A stretch of DNA of 64,000 nt, from the NCBI RefSeq assembly GCF_902141855.1, contig NZ_CABFVH010000002.1, positions 1-64,000 on the forward strand. Reading direction: 5' to 3'. This document shows, in pieces, positions 56,903 through 64,000 of this stretch. The notes under the pieces were generated by a model. The model saw only the letters and a list, made by a program, of their open reading frames with translations, was not told where the DNA came from and searched no databases. Numbering within the stretch: position 1 is the first letter of the stretch; every line of letters starts with the position of its first letter. Both the position numbers and the translations under genes were made by a program. The stretch comes from Methylobacterium dankookense. Lineage in GTDB: Bacteria; Pseudomonadota; Alphaproteobacteria; Rhizobiales; Beijerinckiaceae.

Positions 56903-57904
56903 ATGGATTTGTTCGAGCTGAACAAGGTGGCCGGCGCGGTTCTCGGCGCCCTGCTGTTCACGGCCGGATCCGGCTTCGTCGCCGAGCTGATCTACCATCC
57001 CAAGCCGGCGGGCAAGGCCGGCTACGAGCTGCCCGAGCCGGCGGCCGAGAGCGCCGGCGCCGCCCCGGCGGCCAAGGCCGAGCCGATCGCGGTGCGGCTC
57101 GCCAGCGCCAATGTCGAGAAGGGCCAGGGCGGCACCAAGGCCTGCCAGGCCTGCCACAGCTTCGAGAAGGGCGGCCCGAACAAGGTCGGCCCCGACCTGT
57201 GGGACGTGGTCGAGCGGGCGAAGGGCGGCCATGGCGGCTTCGACTACTCGGCCGGCATCAAGGAGAAGGGCGGCACCTGGACCTACGAGGATCTCGACCA
57301 CTTCCTCGAGAGCCCGAAGGGCTTCATCAAGGGCACCAAGATGGCCTTCGCCGGCATCGCCGCGCCGCAGGACCGCGCCAACGTCATCGCCTACCTCCGC
57401 ACCCTCTCCGACAGCCCGAAGCCGCTCCCGGCCGCCGAGGCCAAGGCTGGTGAGACAAAGGCTGGTGAGACAAAGGCTGGTGAGGCGAAGGCGGGCGAGG
57501 CCAAGCCTGCGGAAGCCAAGCCCGCGGAGACGAAGCCCGCGGAGACGAAGCCCGCCGACAAGCCGAGCGCGGACAAGCCCGCCGCAGGCAAGGCGTCCGA
57601 GGGCAAGGACAGCCCGGCCAAGCCCGCCGACACCAAGACCGACCAGCCCGTGACGGAGAAGGCGCCCGGCAGCCCGAAGCCGAACACGGCGACCGAGAAC
57701 CGCAACGAGACCGCGCCGAAGCCCGCCCCCGAGAGCGGCGGCCCGTCCCCGAGCACCCCGGTCCAGGCCGATCCCGCCGCGCCGCCGGCCGCCCCCGCCA
57801 AGGAGGCTCCGGCCAAGGCCGACCCGGCCGCCGAGGAGAAGGCCAAGACCCTGGAGAACCAGGGCTCGGTCGGCGGCGAGCCCGCCAAGGAGCCCGCCAA
57901 GTAA
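56903..57904 (+). CDS. cycM: Membrane-anchored cytochrome c with repetitive tail
   Basis: CycM-type c cytochrome, 333 residues, likely an electron carrier to a terminal oxidase. An N-terminal hydrophobic anchor (KVAGAVLGALLFTAGSGFVAE) precedes the cytochrome domain, with heme motif C81-x2-C84-H85 (CQACH) and methionine ligand M147 (KGTKMAFAG). The usual protein ends near residue 175; here ~160 further residues are Lys/Pro/Ala/Glu-rich with AGETK and PAETK repeats. The GC-rich repeat DNA includes three 15-bp copies. Divergent from kdsB. Confidence 0.93.
   Translation: MDLFELNKVAGAVLGALLFTAGSGFVAELIYHPKPAGKAGYELPEPAAESAGAAPAAKAEPIAVRLASANVEKGQGGTKACQACHSFEKGGPNKVGPDLWDVVERAKGGHGGFDYSAGIKEKGGTWTYEDLDHFLESPKGFIKGTKMAFAGIAAPQDRANVIAYLRTLSDSPKPLPAAEAKAGETKAGETKAGEAKAGEAKPAEAKPAETKPAETKPADKPSADKPAAGKASEGKDSPAKPADTKTDQPVTEKAPGSPKPNTATENRNETAPKPAPESGGPSPSTPVQADPAAPPAAPAKEAPAKADPAAEEKAKTLENQGSVGGEPAKEPAK
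57443..57487 (+). repeat. 15-bp tandem repeats in cytochrome tail
   Basis: The unit AAGGCTGGTGAGACA occurs twice exactly from 57443, and a third copy follows with changes (AAGGCTGGTGAGGCG). It encodes the KAGET unit. The use of ACA and GGT codons, rare in this genome, suggests a recent duplication. Confidence 0.8.
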
Positions 57905-57929
57905 CGTCGCCCACGGGCGGATCTGCGAG

Positions 57930-57967
57930 ACGGCCCCGGTCCGGATGGATCGGGGCCGTTTCCGTTT
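57930..57967 (+). terminator. Intrinsic terminator after cycM
   Basis: ACGGCCCCG pairs with CGGGGCCGT across a 12-base loop, followed by TTCCGTTT. It starts 25 bp after the stop. Confidence 0.8.
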
Positions 57968-58012
57968 GGGGCGGGTCGGCGCCGGGTAGGCTGCCGAACG
58001 AACCGCGACGGG

Positions 58013-58040
58013 CCCCTCTCCCCGCGTGCGGGGAGAGGGG
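58013..58040. repeat. Perfect 13-bp GC hairpin
   Basis: CCCCTCTCCCCGC and its exact complement flank a GT loop. It lies 31 bp beyond the stop of the minus-strand GNAT gene and just after the cycM terminator. It is related in composition to the outer arm of the long intergenic repeats, so it may be a minimal family member or a terminator for the GNAT gene. Confidence 0.7.
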
Positions 58041-58071
58041 GAGCCCGCCCCATCCCGTCCGGCCCCGATGC

Positions 58072-58575
58072 TCAGTCAGCGGCGCCGCCGACGATCCCCG
58101 AGACGCGCGCGGAAAAGCCCTCGGCGAGTTCGAGCCAGAGGAAGCGGGACGGATCGACGGGGCCGGGCAGGCCGAGCCGCCCGGGCGGCACCGGCGCGAA
58201 GCCGAACCGGGCGTAGAAGGGCAGGTCGCCGACGAGGATCACCAGCCCCTCCCCCGCCGTGCGGGCCGCGTCGAGGGCGGCCTGCATCAGCGCGGAGCCG
58301 ATGCCGCGGCCCTCGAAGCTCGGATCGACCGCGAGCGGGCCAAGCGCGAGGAAGGCGGGACCCTCCGCGCGCACCGCGTTCATCCGCACCGATCCGGCCA
58401 GGAAGCTGCCGACCGAGGCGGTGACGCTGAGATCGGGCCGGTGCGGGCCGCCCTCGCGCAGGCGGTAGGCGGTGCGGGCGTAGCGCCCCGGCCCGAAGGC
58501 GCGGGCGTGGAGCCGCGCCACGGCGGGACCGTCATCGGGGAGTTCGGGGCGGATGACGAGGGAGAGGGCGGGCAC
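58072..58575 (-). CDS. GNAT family N-acetyltransferase
   Basis: 167 residues of the GNAT fold. The acetyl-CoA loop is VDPSFEGRGIGSALMQAAL (R/Q-x-x-G-x-G/A), and LVGDLPFYARFGFAPV is the typical strand-turn near the C-terminus, as in YhbS-like proteins. The GTG at 58575 gives VPALSLVIRPELPDDGPAV, a normal start; upstream codons to 58728 are Arg/Pro-rich. Substrate unknown. Confidence 0.88.
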   Translation of the reverse strand: MPALSLVIRPELPDDGPAVARLHARAFGPGRYARTAYRLREGGPHRPDLSVTASVGSFLAGSVRMNAVRAEGPAFLALGPLAVDPSFEGRGIGSALMQAALDAARTAGEGLVILVGDLPFYARFGFAPVPPGRLGLPGPVDPSRFLWLELAEGFSARVSGIVGGAAD

Positions 58576-58909
58576 GGGGCGGGAGATCCCGGGGCGGAAG
58601 GCCGCTCGCGAAGCCCTCCGCCGGAGTGGGGGCCGGTTCGCGGGGAGCGCGCCGCGCAGGAGGCCCGGAGCGCAACCTGCTGCGACGCGATCGGCCGGGG
58701 CTCTAGCAGCGGTTGCGCCCTGCCGCAATCACGCACCGGGCGGCCGAGACTCCGCGACAGTCTAGGCCCCGTGGCTTTCAAGTCCGGGACCGGTGCTGCG
58801 GCGGGCGCGAGGCTATCACGGTGGGGAAGGCCGGGATGAACTCATCATAAAGGCTGATGGAATACCTGCTCCGCTCGTGCATCTTCCGCTGCGATGCGAT
58901 ACGCATCGG

Positions 58910-59524
58910 ATGGGTGGAAAAGTCGGAGGGCCGCCGGTGCGGGCGCGGACGACCAAGGGGGGCGCAGGCCGTTTCGAGGGCCTGCGGGCCGTGCTCGATG
59001 CGTCGGGCGTAGTCGGAACCTGGGATTGGTGGCTCACCAGCGGCACGGTGATCTACGATGCCGGGGGCGCGGAATTCCTGGCGGGCGATGCCGAGCTCGC
59101 CGGGCGCGAGCTGCGCCGCCCGCAGGCGGTCGCCGCCATCCATCCCGACGACGTCGAGTGGGTGATCGGCGAGATGCAGCGCTCGGTGGCGTCGGGCGGC
59201 CTGCTGCTGGCCGAGTACCGCGTCGTGCATCCGGTGCGCGGCATCCGCTGGATCCTGAGCCGGGGGCGCGTGCATCGCGGCGAGTCCGGCCAGCCCCTGC
59301 GGGCCCACGGCATCCTCCTCGACATCACCGAGCACCGCGAGGACGGCCAGCGCTACTGCGCCCAGGCGCCGCTTCCCGAGGAGGGGGCGCTGGAGCGGAT
59401 GGTGGGCTATTGCGCCGGCCTGCGCGCCGAGGCCGACCAGATCGGCTCCTCGAAGCTGCGCCTTCTGGTGGACATGCTCCTCCTCGAGGTCGGGCAGCAG
59501 ATCGCCCGCCGCTCGCAGAACTGA
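58910..59524 (+). CDS. Stand-alone PAS-domain protein
   Basis: 204 residues from the ATG at 58910. A PAS fold of the PAS_3 type spans about residues 20-145: TWDWWLTSGTVIYDAGGAEF, AAIHPDDVEWVIGEM and the PAC-like GQPLRAHGILLDITEH. The rest is a short helical end (KLRLLVDMLLLEVGQQIARR). No kinase, GGDEF or DNA-binding domain, so it is a lone sensory module. The frame extends upstream to 58793, and the true start is uncertain. No partner is adjacent. Confidence 0.75.
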   Translation: MGGKVGGPPVRARTTKGGAGRFEGLRAVLDASGVVGTWDWWLTSGTVIYDAGGAEFLAGDAELAGRELRRPQAVAAIHPDDVEWVIGEMQRSVASGGLLLAEYRVVHPVRGIRWILSRGRVHRGESGQPLRAHGILLDITEHREDGQRYCAQAPLPEEGALERMVGYCAGLRAEADQIGSSKLRLLVDMLLLEVGQQIARRSQN

Positions 59525-59670
59525 GCCTGCGCGCCGCCCGGCGCGACGCCCTGCACCTTGGCGCGGGGGGGCGCGGCGTCCTAAGTACCCCGGTCACGGG
59601 TCGCCCCCGGCCCCCTCCCCTCGGACGGTCGCCGGAAGGCTGCCGCGCACGAACCGGAGATTGCTCAGAC

Positions 59671-61560
59671 GTGATCGGACGCCTCCTCGCCGCCGCGCTC
59701 CTCCTCGGCGGCCTCAGCGCCACGGCGACAGCCCAGGAGCCCGCCGCCTCGGTAGCCATCGCCACGGGGGCCGGGACCGGCCAATGGGCCCACGCCGTCA
59801 CCCTGATGGGCGCGCCGAAATACGGGGCCGACTTCAAGCATTTCGAGTACGCCAACCCCGACGCGCCCAAGGGCGGCCTCGTCCGCCTCGGGACGCAGGG
59901 AGGCTTCGACAACTTCAACATCGTCGTCGCGGGCCTGAAGGGCGATGTCGAGGGCGGCATCGCGCAGATCTACGACACGCTCACCGTCGAATCGCAGGAC
60001 GAGCCCTTCACCTCCTACGGCCTGCTCGCGGAGGCGATCCGCGTCGCGCCCGATCTCGGCTCGGTCTCCTACCGCCTGCGCGAGGGCGCCCGCTGGCACG
60101 ACGGCCGGCCGGTCACCCCCGAGGACGTGGTCTGGTCCTTCGAGGCGTTCAAGGCGAACAGCCCGCTCTACGCCGCCTACTACCAGAACGTCGCCAAGGC
60201 CGAGGCCACGGGGCCGCGCGAGGTGACCTTCACCTTCTCCGAGACCGGCAACCGCGAATTGCCGCAGATCGTCGGCCAGCTTCGCGTGCTGCCCAAGCAC
60301 TGGTGGACGGGCAAGGATGCGAGCGGAAAGCCCCGCTCCGTCACCGAGACGTCGCTGGAGCCGCCGCTCGGCTCCGGCCCCTACCGGCTCGCCCGCTTCG
60401 AGGCGGGGCGCACCGCCACCTACGAGCGGGTGGCCGATTACTGGGGCAAGGACATCGCAGTGAATGCCGGCCGCTTCAACTTCGGCACCGTGCGCTTCGA
60501 GTATTTCCGCGATTCCTCCGTGCTGGTCGAGGCGCTGAAGGGCGACCTCTACGATTTCCGCGCCGAGAACGTCGCCCGCAACTGGGCGACCGCCTACGAC
60601 GACTTCCCCGCCGTGAAGGACGGCCGCCTGATCAAGGAGGAGTTCCCCGACCGCGGCAACGGCATCATGCAGGCCTTCGTGTTCAACCTGCGCAAGCCGA
60701 TGTTCCAGGACGAGCGCGTGCGCCGGGCCTTCAACCTCGCGATGAACTTCGAGGAGATGAACCGGGCGCTGTTCTACGGGCTCTACAAGCGCATCGATTC
60801 GTACTTCTTCGGCTCCGAGCTCGCCGCCTCCGGCCTGCCCGAGGGCGAGGAGCGCATGATCCTCGAGGGCGTGAAGGACAAGATCCCGGCCTCCGTCTTC
60901 ACCGAGCCCTACAGGAACCCGGTCAACGACAGCACCGAGGCGGTGCGCGCCAACCTGCGCGAGGCGGTGCGGCTCCTGCGCGAGGCGGGCTACGAGCTGC
61001 GCGACGGGCGCATGGTCAACAAGGCCACCGGCCAGCCGCTCGCCGTCGAGATCCTCGAATCGCAGCCCGTCTTCGAGCGCGTGATCCTACCTTACGTCGC
61101 CTCGCTGAAGCTCATCGGCATCACGGCGACGCCCCGGATCATCGATCAGGCGCAGTACCAGAACCGCAAGCGCGCCTTCGACTTCGACATCGTCATCAAT
61201 TCCTGGCCGGAATCGCTCTCGCCCGGCAACGAGCAGCGCGATTACTGGGGCTCGGCCGCGGCCGGTCGCCAGGGCTCGGGCAACGTCGCCGGCATCCAGG
61301 ATCCGGGCATCGACGCGCTGATCGAGCGCGTCGTCTTCGCGCGTGACCGGCCCGGCCTCGTCTCGGCGACGCGGGCGCTCGACCGGGTGCTGCTCGCCCA
61401 CAACTACGTGGTGCCGCAATGGGCCTCGAACGTCACGCGGACCCTGCGCTGGAACCGCTTCGCCCATCCCGCCGTGCTGCCGCGCTACGGCGGGCCCGGC
61501 TTCCCCACCACCTGGTGGTACGACGAGGCCGCCGCCGCCAAGACCGGGGCCCCGCGTTGA
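59671..61560 (+). CDS. Peptide ABC transporter binding protein (YejA-like)
   Basis: 629-residue family-5 extracellular solute-binding protein. Signal peptide LLAAALLLGGLSATATAQ. The mature part shows FEYANPDAPKGGLVRLGTQG, EPPLGSGPYRLARFEAG and ERVADYWGKDIAVNAGRFNF, patterns of YejA-type proteins for microcin C and oligopeptides. The GTG at 59671 is supported by the signal peptide. Its stop overlaps the next start (TTGA), so the two binding proteins are translated together. Confidence 0.92.
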   Translation: MIGRLLAAALLLGGLSATATAQEPAASVAIATGAGTGQWAHAVTLMGAPKYGADFKHFEYANPDAPKGGLVRLGTQGGFDNFNIVVAGLKGDVEGGIAQIYDTLTVESQDEPFTSYGLLAEAIRVAPDLGSVSYRLREGARWHDGRPVTPEDVVWSFEAFKANSPLYAAYYQNVAKAEATGPREVTFTFSETGNRELPQIVGQLRVLPKHWWTGKDASGKPRSVTETSLEPPLGSGPYRLARFEAGRTATYERVADYWGKDIAVNAGRFNFGTVRFEYFRDSSVLVEALKGDLYDFRAENVARNWATAYDDFPAVKDGRLIKEEFPDRGNGIMQAFVFNLRKPMFQDERVRRAFNLAMNFEEMNRALFYGLYKRIDSYFFGSELAASGLPEGEERMILEGVKDKIPASVFTEPYRNPVNDSTEAVRANLREAVRLLREAGYELRDGRMVNKATGQPLAVEILESQPVFERVILPYVASLKLIGITATPRIIDQAQYQNRKRAFDFDIVINSWPESLSPGNEQRDYWGSAAAGRQGSGNVAGIQDPGIDALIERVVFARDRPGLVSATRALDRVLLAHNYVVPQWASNVTRTLRWNRFAHPAVLPRYGGPGFPTTWWYDEAAAAKTGAPR

Positions 61561-63404
61561 GGGGCCCGAGCCGCCGCCTCGTCCTCGGCGCCGGCGCGCT
61601 GGCGCTGCTGCCCCGGCCGCTCCGCGCCGAGGACGCCCTGCGCGAGAGCCACGGCCTGTCGAGCTTCGGCGAGCTGAAATACCCGGCGGATTTCCGCTTC
61701 TTCGACTACGTGAATCCGGAGGCGCCGAAGGGCGGGCGCTTCTCGTCCCAGATCAGCCAGACCTTCGGCAACCAGGCGGGCAACACCTTCAACACGCTCA
61801 ACCCCTACGTCCTGCGCGGCGACGGGGCGGGCGGCATGAATCTGACCTTCGACAGCCTGATGGTGCGGGCCTACGACGAGCCGGACGCGCTCTACGGCCT
61901 CCTCGCCCGCTCGGTGGCGGTGAGTGGGGACGGGCTGACCTATACCTTCCGGCTGCGGCCGCAGGCCCGCTTCCACGACGGCACCCGGCTGACGGCGCGC
62001 GACGCCGCCTTCTCGCTGATCACCTTGCGCGACAAGGGACATCCCGAGATCTCGCAGGTGATCCGCGACATGGTCGATGCGATGGCGGAAGGCGACGACA
62101 CCCTGGTCGTGCGCTTCCGCGAAGGCCGCGCCCGCGACCTGCCGCTCATCGTGGCCCAGCTACCGGTCTTCTCCGCCGCCTACTGGAAGACGCGCGACTT
62201 CGAGGCCTCGACCTTGGAGCCGCCCCTCGGCTCAGGCCCCTACCGCGTCGCCCGCGTCGATACCGGCCGCTCGATCAGCTTCGAGCGGGTGTCCGATTAC
62301 TGGGCCGCCGACCTGCCCGTGACGGTGGGGCACAACAATTTCGACGAGGTCCGCGTCGAGTATTTCCGCGACCGCAACGTCGCGATGGAGGCGTTCAAGG
62401 GCCGCGCCTACACCTTCCGCGAGGAGTTCACCGCCCGGGTCTGGGCCAACGGCTACGATTTCCCCGCGGTGGCGGAGGGGCGCGTCCAGCGCTTCACGGT
62501 GCCGGATGCGAGGCCGTCGGGCACGCAAGGCTGGTGGCTCAACACCCGCCGCCCGCAATTCCGCGACCCGAAGGTCCGCGAGGCGGTGAACCTCTGCTTC
62601 GATTTCGCTTGGACCAACAAGAACCTGATGTTCGGCGCCTATACGCGCACGGCCTCGTTCTTCGAGAACTCGGACCTTAAGGCCGAGGGGGCGCCGAGCC
62701 CGGCCGAGATGGCGCTCCTCGAGCCTTTGCGCGAAAAGCTGCCCGCCGAGGTGTTCGGCGAGCCCTGGAGCCCGCCGGTCTCGGACGGCTCCGGCCAGGA
62801 CCGGGTGCTGCTGCGCCGAGCCGACGCGCTGCTCCGCGAGGCCGGCTGTACTCGTGCCGGGGGCGGCCTGCGGCTGCCGGACGGCAGGCCCTTAGAGATC
62901 GAGTTCCTCGATTTCGACCCGACCCTTGAGCCGCACATCCAGGCCTTCATCCGCAATCTCGGGCTGGTCGGCATCCGCGCGTCGATCCGCAACGTGGACG
63001 CGTCGCAGTACCAAGCGCGCGTCAACGACTTCGACTACGACGTGATCTCCCGCCGCTTCGCCTTCGGGCCGACGCCGGGGGCGGAGCTGCGCCAATCCTA
63101 CGGATCGGCCGCCGCCGCGGTGAAGGGCTCGGCCAACCTCTCCGGCATCAGCGACCCGGCGGCGGACGCCCTCCTCGACAAGGTGGCCGACGCCACCTCC
63201 CGAGAAGACCTGCGCGCCGCCTGCAAGGCCCTCGACCGCGTGCTGCGTGCCGGCCGCTACTGGGTGCCGATGTGGTATTCGGGCAGCCACCGCCTCGCGG
63301 TCTGGGACATGTTCGGCCGCCCGGCCAAGGGGCCGACCTACGATCTCGGCGCACCCGAGATCTGGTGGTTCGACGCCGAGCGCGCCCGGCGCAGCGGCGG
63401 GTAG
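61557..63404 (+). CDS. Second YejA-like binding protein
   Basis: 615-residue paralogue of the preceding gene. The N-terminus RGPSRRLVLGAGALALLPRP has a twin-arginine (SRRLVLGA) pattern, so it may be Tat-exported. The mature part shares FFDYVNPEAPKGGRFSSQ, EPPLGSGPYRVARVD and SFERVSDYWAADLPV with its neighbour. The TTG start at 61557 overlaps the previous stop. The pair precedes yejB, the layout of rhizobial yejA-type operons, and probably offers two ligand specificities to one transporter. Confidence 0.9.
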   Translation: MRGPSRRLVLGAGALALLPRPLRAEDALRESHGLSSFGELKYPADFRFFDYVNPEAPKGGRFSSQISQTFGNQAGNTFNTLNPYVLRGDGAGGMNLTFDSLMVRAYDEPDALYGLLARSVAVSGDGLTYTFRLRPQARFHDGTRLTARDAAFSLITLRDKGHPEISQVIRDMVDAMAEGDDTLVVRFREGRARDLPLIVAQLPVFSAAYWKTRDFEASTLEPPLGSGPYRVARVDTGRSISFERVSDYWAADLPVTVGHNNFDEVRVEYFRDRNVAMEAFKGRAYTFREEFTARVWANGYDFPAVAEGRVQRFTVPDARPSGTQGWWLNTRRPQFRDPKVREAVNLCFDFAWTNKNLMFGAYTRTASFFENSDLKAEGAPSPAEMALLEPLREKLPAEVFGEPWSPPVSDGSGQDRVLLRRADALLREAGCTRAGGGLRLPDGRPLEIEFLDFDPTLEPHIQAFIRNLGLVGIRASIRNVDASQYQARVNDFDYDVISRRFAFGPTPGAELRQSYGSAAAAVKGSANLSGISDPAADALLDKVADATSREDLRAACKALDRVLRAGRYWVPMWYSGSHRLAVWDMFGRPAKGPTYDLGAPEIWWFDAERARRSGG

Positions 63405-63414
63405 GAGACAGCTC

Positions 63415-64000
63415 ATGCTCGCCTACATCCTGCGCCGCATCGCCCTGATGGTGCCGACCGTGCTCGGCATCCTGCTCATCACCTTCGTGATCGTGCAGTT
63501 CGCCCCCGGCGGCCCCGTCGAGCGGGTGATCTCGCAGCTCCAGGGCCAGGGCGACGCGGCGATGGGGCGCGTCACCGGCGGCGCCGGCGATCTCGGCGGG
63601 GCCCGCCCGATGAACGCCGAGACGAACTCGAAGTATCGCGGCGCGCAAGGGCTGAGTCCGGATTTCATCGCCAAGCTCGAGAAGCAGTACGGCTTCGACA
63701 AGCCGGCTTACGAGCGCTTCCTGAAGATGATCTGGGACTATGCCCGGTTCGATTTCGGGCGCAGCTACTTCCGCGACGTGACCGTGATCGAGCTGATCCG
63801 CGAGCGGCTGCCCGTATCGATCTCGCTGGGCCTCTGGATGACGCTCCTGTCCTACGCGATCTCGATCCCGCTCGGCATCCGCAAGGCGGTGCGCGACGGG
63901 ACCCGCTTCGACCGCTGGACCTCGTTCGTGGTCATCATCGGCTACTCGGTGCCGGGCTTCATGTTCGGGCTGATGCTGATTATCCTCTTCGCGGGCGGCT
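63415..64000 (+). CDS. yejB: Peptide ABC permease YejB (cut by window end)
   Basis: The first 195 codons of a binding-protein-dependent permease. It opens MLAYILRRIALMVPTVLGIL, a first helix typical of DppB/YejB. The long periplasmic loop containing KLEKQYGFDKPAYERFLKMI matches YejB rather than OppB. It starts 10 bp after the second YejA-like gene with a GTAGGAGAC ribosome site. The rest of the operon (yejE, yejF) should lie beyond the window. Confidence 0.92.
   Translation, partial: MLAYILRRIALMVPTVLGILLITFVIVQFAPGGPVERVISQLQGQGDAAMGRVTGGAGDLGGARPMNAETNSKYRGAQGLSPDFIAKLEKQYGFDKPAYERFLKMIWDYARFDFGRSYFRDVTVIELIRERLPVSISLGLWMTLLSYAISIPLGIRKAVRDGTRFDRWTSFVVIIGYSVPGFMFGLMLIILFAGG

Noticed and set aside
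59671..63404. Two YejA-like genes as one gene split by a frameshift
   Set aside because: Each is full length with its own signal peptide and complete family motifs, so they are paralogues.

Overview
The window looks like chromosome of a Methylobacterium-type alphaproteobacterium (Methylobacteriaceae, Hyphomicrobiales). The evidence is the very high GC content (about 70% by eye), the dominance of G/C-ending codons, frequent GTG and TTG starts, and gene clusters typical of alphaproteobacteria: miaB-phoH-ybeY-corC-lnt, mutM/ubiE-ubiB-coaBC, heparinase-purH, cycM/kdsB-pheA, and acs with DUF485-actP. The genus assignment is inference. I see no rRNA, tRNA, CRISPR array, insertion sequence, integrase or prophage gene. 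This is mostly core chromosome with a few small accessory insertions.

Layout. 0.2-8.4 kb: tRNA modification and RNA maturation (miaB, phoH, ybeY), a CorC-like CBS protein, a small proline-rich lipoprotein, apolipoprotein N-acyltransferase, a CynX/NimT-type MFS carrier and a lone APS kinase. 8.4-11.7 kb: a HerA-like ATPase, a small secreted protein and a P1-family peptidase. 11.9-18.4 kb: acetate module with acetyl-CoA synthetase, DUF485 protein, ActP symporter and an MHS-family carrier with a large extracytoplasmic loop. 18.4-21.9 kb: purH and a heparinase II/III-like protein. 22.3-23.1 kb: an 829-bp stretch with no convincing gene but several repeats. 23.1-27.6 kb: a PAS-PAS-kinase-REC-REC hybrid sensor, RarD and MutM. 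27.9-31.5 kb: ubiquinone genes ubiE and ubiB plus coaBC, then a DUF4258/DUF2283 toxin-antitoxin-like pair, an acyl-CoA dehydrogenase and pyruvate kinase. 35-38 kb: YciB, FtsY, an RluA-type pseudouridine synthase and a DUF1801 protein. 38.4-46 kb: the least understood part, with a DUF2336/transglycosylase pair, a degenerate CitE-like protein, two flavoproteins, a three-repeat periplasmic protein and a secreted caspase-like protein. 46-54 kb: a MocR regulator facing a small membrane protein and an EamA exporter, a second EamA carrier, an orphan Zn/Mn-binding protein, an LTXXQ protein and an MsbA-type ABC exporter. 54-58 kb: galM, pheA, kdsB and a membrane-anchored cytochrome c with a repetitive tail. 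58-64 kb: GNAT, a lone PAS protein, and two tandem YejA-type peptide-binding proteins followed by yejB, which runs off the window.

The most distinctive feature is a family of intergenic inverted repeats (22.9, 26.6, 35.0 and a half copy at 44.1 kb, with simpler relatives at 1.6 and 58.0 kb). They lie mainly beyond the 3' ends of genes, and two sit in convergent gaps. I found no clearly new multi-gene system. The best leads are this repeat family, the DUF2336/signal-less transglycosylase pair, the degenerate CitE homologue, the 22.3-23.1 kb region, and the MocR-controlled small membrane protein.
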